DNA from: CAWAMD01 sp963783045 | GTDB lineage: Bacteria > Actinomycetota > Nitriliruptoria > Nitriliruptorales > Nitriliruptoraceae | Length of the DNA stretch: 64,000 nucleotides | NCBI GenBank assembly: GCA_963783045.1 | Contig: CAWAMD010000001.1 | Coordinates: 496,001 to 560,000 of the forward strand | Direction: 5' to 3' | The notes under the pieces: model-generated | Database searches by the model: none | What the model saw: the letters and a program-made list of their open reading frames with translations, nothing else | Told to the model about the DNA's origin: nothing | Translations under genes and position numbers: made by a program | In this document: in pieces, positions 62,192-64,000 of the stretch | Layout: each line of letters starts with the position of its first letter | Numbering within the stretch: the stretch's first letter is position 1

Positions 62192-63415
62192 TCAGCCGAG
62201 GACCTGCTTCGCGATCGTGTGGAACTCGTCCTCGGTGAGCAGCTTCTTGTCCTTCAGCGACTTGCCCTTGACCTCGGCGAGGATCTCGCGGATCTGGTCG
62301 GTGTCCGCGGACATGCCGAGCCGGTCGAGCCACACGGCCACCGAGTCGGGGCCGGAGCCCTTGCCCATGACGATTCGCGGGCCGGTCTGGCCGACGAGCT
62401 CGGGCCGGTAGGGGAACGCCTCGGTGAGCTTCTCGTCACCGACGTTCTTGACCCAGTTGGCGATGATCCCGGACTCCACGTCGTACAGGCGCGTGCCGAT
62501 GACCGGGCGGTTCGAGGGCTGCTGCACGCCGGCGAGGTCGAGGGTCATGTGCGCGAGCTCGTAGAACCGCTCGGTGTTGATGCCGGTGTCGACGCCGTAC
62601 ATGGTCAGCAGCGCCATGAGCGTCTCCTCCATCGGCGTGTTGCCGGCACGCTCACCGAGCCCCGCGATGGTCGTCTGGATCACCGACACGCCGGAGGTGA
62701 CCGCGAGGATCGTGTTCGCGACGCCGAGCCCGAAGTCCATGTGGAAGTGGGTCTCGAGCGGGACCTCGAGGCGCTCGCGGGTGCGGCGCACGAACAGCTC
62801 GACCGCGTGGGGCGAGAGCACCCCGAACGTGTCGACGAGGCCGACCGCGTCGACGTGCCCCTCGGTCGCGACCTTCTCCAGCAGGTCGAGGTACTGCACG
62901 AGGCCGGCGCGGGTCGCGTCGATCGGGAAGAACGACACCTTCACGCCGTGCTCGTGCGCGTAGCTCGTGGCCTCGATCGAGAGGTCGATCGCCTTCTCGA
63001 CCGGCCACTGGTAGGCCTCCTCGATGAGGTGGTGGCTCGAGGGGATCTCCATGACGATCCCCTTCACGCCACAGTCGATCGCGAGCTTCACGTCGTCGAC
63101 CATGCAGCGCGAGAAGGCGTAGATCTCGGAGGGCAGGTCCATCTTGACGAGCTCGCGGATCGCGCGCTCGTCGTCGGGCGACACGGCCGGCAGCCCGGCC
63201 TCGATGCGGTGCACGCCGGCCTCGGCGAGCCCCTGCGCGATGCGGATCTTGTCGTCGGCGGTGAAGGCCACGCCGGCCTGCTGCTCGCCGTCGCGCAGGG
63301 TCACGTCATGGACCTGCACGTGCTCGGGCAGCTCGAGTCCCTCGGTCGCCTCGTCGAGGTAGTTCCAGGGACTCGAGAACCAGCGGTCGGTCTTCCAGGG
63401 GTGGTCGGAGGTCAC
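62192..63415 (-). CDS. HMGL/LeuA-like TIM-barrel enzyme
   Basis: This is 407 aa. GTG 63415 has GGAAAGGA 7 bases upstream; GTG 63439 is in frame but poorer. The active-site segments are VHDVTLRDGEQQAGVAF, HFHMDFGLGVANTI (the HxH metal pair, with Met where Asn is usual) and GLGERAGNTPMEETLMAL, as in isopropylmalate/homocitrate synthases and HMG-CoA lyase. The C-terminal region lacks the LeuA regulatory domain. It makes or breaks a C-C bond of a carboxylic acid. The exact reaction is not assignable. Confidence 0.87.
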   Translation of the reverse strand: MTSDHPWKTDRWFSSPWNYLDEATEGLELPEHVQVHDVTLRDGEQQAGVAFTADDKIRIAQGLAEAGVHRIEAGLPAVSPDDERAIRELVKMDLPSEIYAFSRCMVDDVKLAIDCGVKGIVMEIPSSHHLIEEAYQWPVEKAIDLSIEATSYAHEHGVKVSFFPIDATRAGLVQYLDLLEKVATEGHVDAVGLVDTFGVLSPHAVELFVRRTRERLEVPLETHFHMDFGLGVANTILAVTSGVSVIQTTIAGLGERAGNTPMEETLMALLTMYGVDTGINTERFYELAHMTLDLAGVQQPSNRPVIGTRLYDVESGIIANWVKNVGDEKLTEAFPYRPELVGQTGPRIVMGKGSGPDSVAVWLDRLGMSADTDQIREILAEVKGKSLKDKKLLTEDEFHTIAKQVLG

Positions 63416-63476
63416 GGGTGCATCCTTTCCTGCAGTCACAGACGCCTGGTCACGGGTCCATGGATCGATTGGTGGT

Positions 63477-63854
63477 TCACATGCCGCCGGCCGGGGAGCC
63501 CTCGTAGCGGTGCTGCGAGGACGGCCCGCGGAAGCTGGCGAAGACGACGCACCCCTCCGGGTACTCGAAGGGCCCGTGGGGCTCGGGGCCCGAGGCCCAG
63601 ACGTAGTCGCCCGGGCGCATGGGCTCGCCGCGCACGACCTGCTCGCCCTCGAGCACGATGACCGAGTGGCTCGAGTCGTGGACGTGCTCGGGCTCGACGT
63701 AGCCGGGCGGGAACTTGATGAGCATGTCGGTGTGCTCGGTGTCCTCGTCGCGGTAGAGGATCTTCACCTGGACGCCGTTGCGCAGGGTGAGGACGTCCAC
63801 GTCGTCCTCCCACTCGAGCTCCCAGCGGTGTGCGGTGTGGAAGTCCTTGCTCAC
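63477..63854 (-). CDS. cupin domain protein, ChrR-like (type C)
   Basis: This is 125 aa. GTG 63854 has AAGGAG 6-7 bases upstream. Motif 1: PPGYVEPEHVHDSSHSVIVL with His-x-His; motif 2 ASGPEPHGPFEYPEG. Unlike the four small cupins at 49112-55951 it is of anti-sigma/ChrR-like type. It is 61 bp upstream of the HMGL-like gene on the same strand. Confidence 0.83.
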   Translation of the reverse strand: MSKDFHTAHRWELEWEDDVDVLTLRNGVQVKILYRDEDTEHTDMLIKFPPGYVEPEHVHDSSHSVIVLEGEQVVRGEPMRPGDYVWASGPEPHGPFEYPEGCVVFASFRGPSSQHRYEGSPAGGM

Positions 63855-63948
63855 GCGTTGCTCCTTGGCGTCGGTGGCGGATGAGACAGGCGACGGGGTC
63901 TCTCCCGGGCGGACCCGGGGCTGGCGCCGTCCGGGTCGGACGGCGTCG

Positions 63949-64000
63949 TCAGGGCCGGATGGCGTAGTCGGGCTCGGCGCCGGTCAGGACCTTGATGATC
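63949..64000 (-). CDS. C-terminal end of a gene continuing beyond the window
   Basis: Only sixteen codons and a stop are visible (IIKVLTGAEPDYAIRP). That is too short to identify. Its stop lies 95 bp upstream of the cupin start, so it could belong to the same minus-strand operon. Confidence 0.5.
   Translation of the reverse strand, partial: IIKVLTGAEPDYAIRP

Noticed and set aside
1..64000. tRNA, rRNA, integrase attachment sites or insertion sequences
   Set aside because: I found no cloverleaf-like sequence, ribosomal RNA segment, transposase or integrase in the window.

Overview
The window is about 64 kb of very GC-rich DNA, densely coded on both strands. ATGA/GTGA start-stop overlaps are frequent, as are GTG starts and GGAGG-type ribosome binding sites. 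A triple cell-wall-binding-repeat-2 surface protein, an actinobacterial VanZ, LPXTG-like termini, LAL/LuxR and FCD-GntR regulators and a DUF559/AbiEi protein all point to Actinomycetota. The CWB2 repeats would fit a Nitriliruptoria/Euzebya-type lineage, but that rank is a guess. I saw no rRNA, tRNA, CRISPR array or recognisable transposase.

Region 1 (1-16.3 kb) is a surface-polysaccharide locus. It makes GDP-fucose (gmd, fcl) and carries two methyltransferase-type proteins, a Wzx-type flippase, a PAPS sulfotransferase, a GT4 and a GT11-like fucosyltransferase on the minus strand, four GT-A type glycosyltransferases, a polytopic GT-C protein, a WecG/TagA glycosyltransferase and the initiating polyprenyl-phosphate sugar transferase. 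Together these suggest a fucosylated, possibly sulfated and methylated exopolysaccharide.

Region 2 (16.3-35 kb) is surface and secreted functions. A minus-strand operon holds a TasA-like protein, a secreted partner and an ER-type signal peptidase, followed upstream by VanZ. Then come a ceramidase-like exoprotein, the CWB2 protein, a proline-rich membrane-anchored protein, a DUF1634-TSUP exporter pair, a Rieske/DUF2231 protein, a Nudix hydrolase, a sugar-phosphate nucleotidyltransferase, an endoglycoceramidase-like GH5 enzyme and a large LPXTG-like DUF11 protein.

Region 3 (34.8-41.1 kb) has a LAL regulator, a PhoD-type phosphatase and an SLC13/RCK transporter.

Region 4 (41.3-64 kb) looks like an undescribed catabolic regulon. 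It contains two FCD-GntR regulators, an asparaginase-like amidohydrolase, a GlcG/HbpS protein, a beta-hydroxyacid dehydrogenase, a short PEP-utilising protein, an M24 enzyme with an altered metal site, four small cupins in two paralogous types, a TSUP exporter, a Gfo/Idh dehydrogenase, a universal stress protein, a CocE/NonD hydrolase, an isochorismatase-fold hydrolase, a complete tripartite tricarboxylate transporter, an MFS permease, an HMGL/LeuA-like enzyme and a fifth cupin. Four promoters inside it carry a shared 18-bp site, TGCA-N3-TATA-N3-TGCA or a close variant, which I propose is the operator of one of the GntR proteins. The substrate is unknown; an amide- or ester-linked organic acid, perhaps a sulfonate, would fit the genes.

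Nine genes in regions 1, 2 and one in region 4 are broken by single-base indels while protein similarity continues across the breaks. These look like residual assembly errors or very recent decay. Short tandem and palindromic repeats sit in several intergenic gaps.
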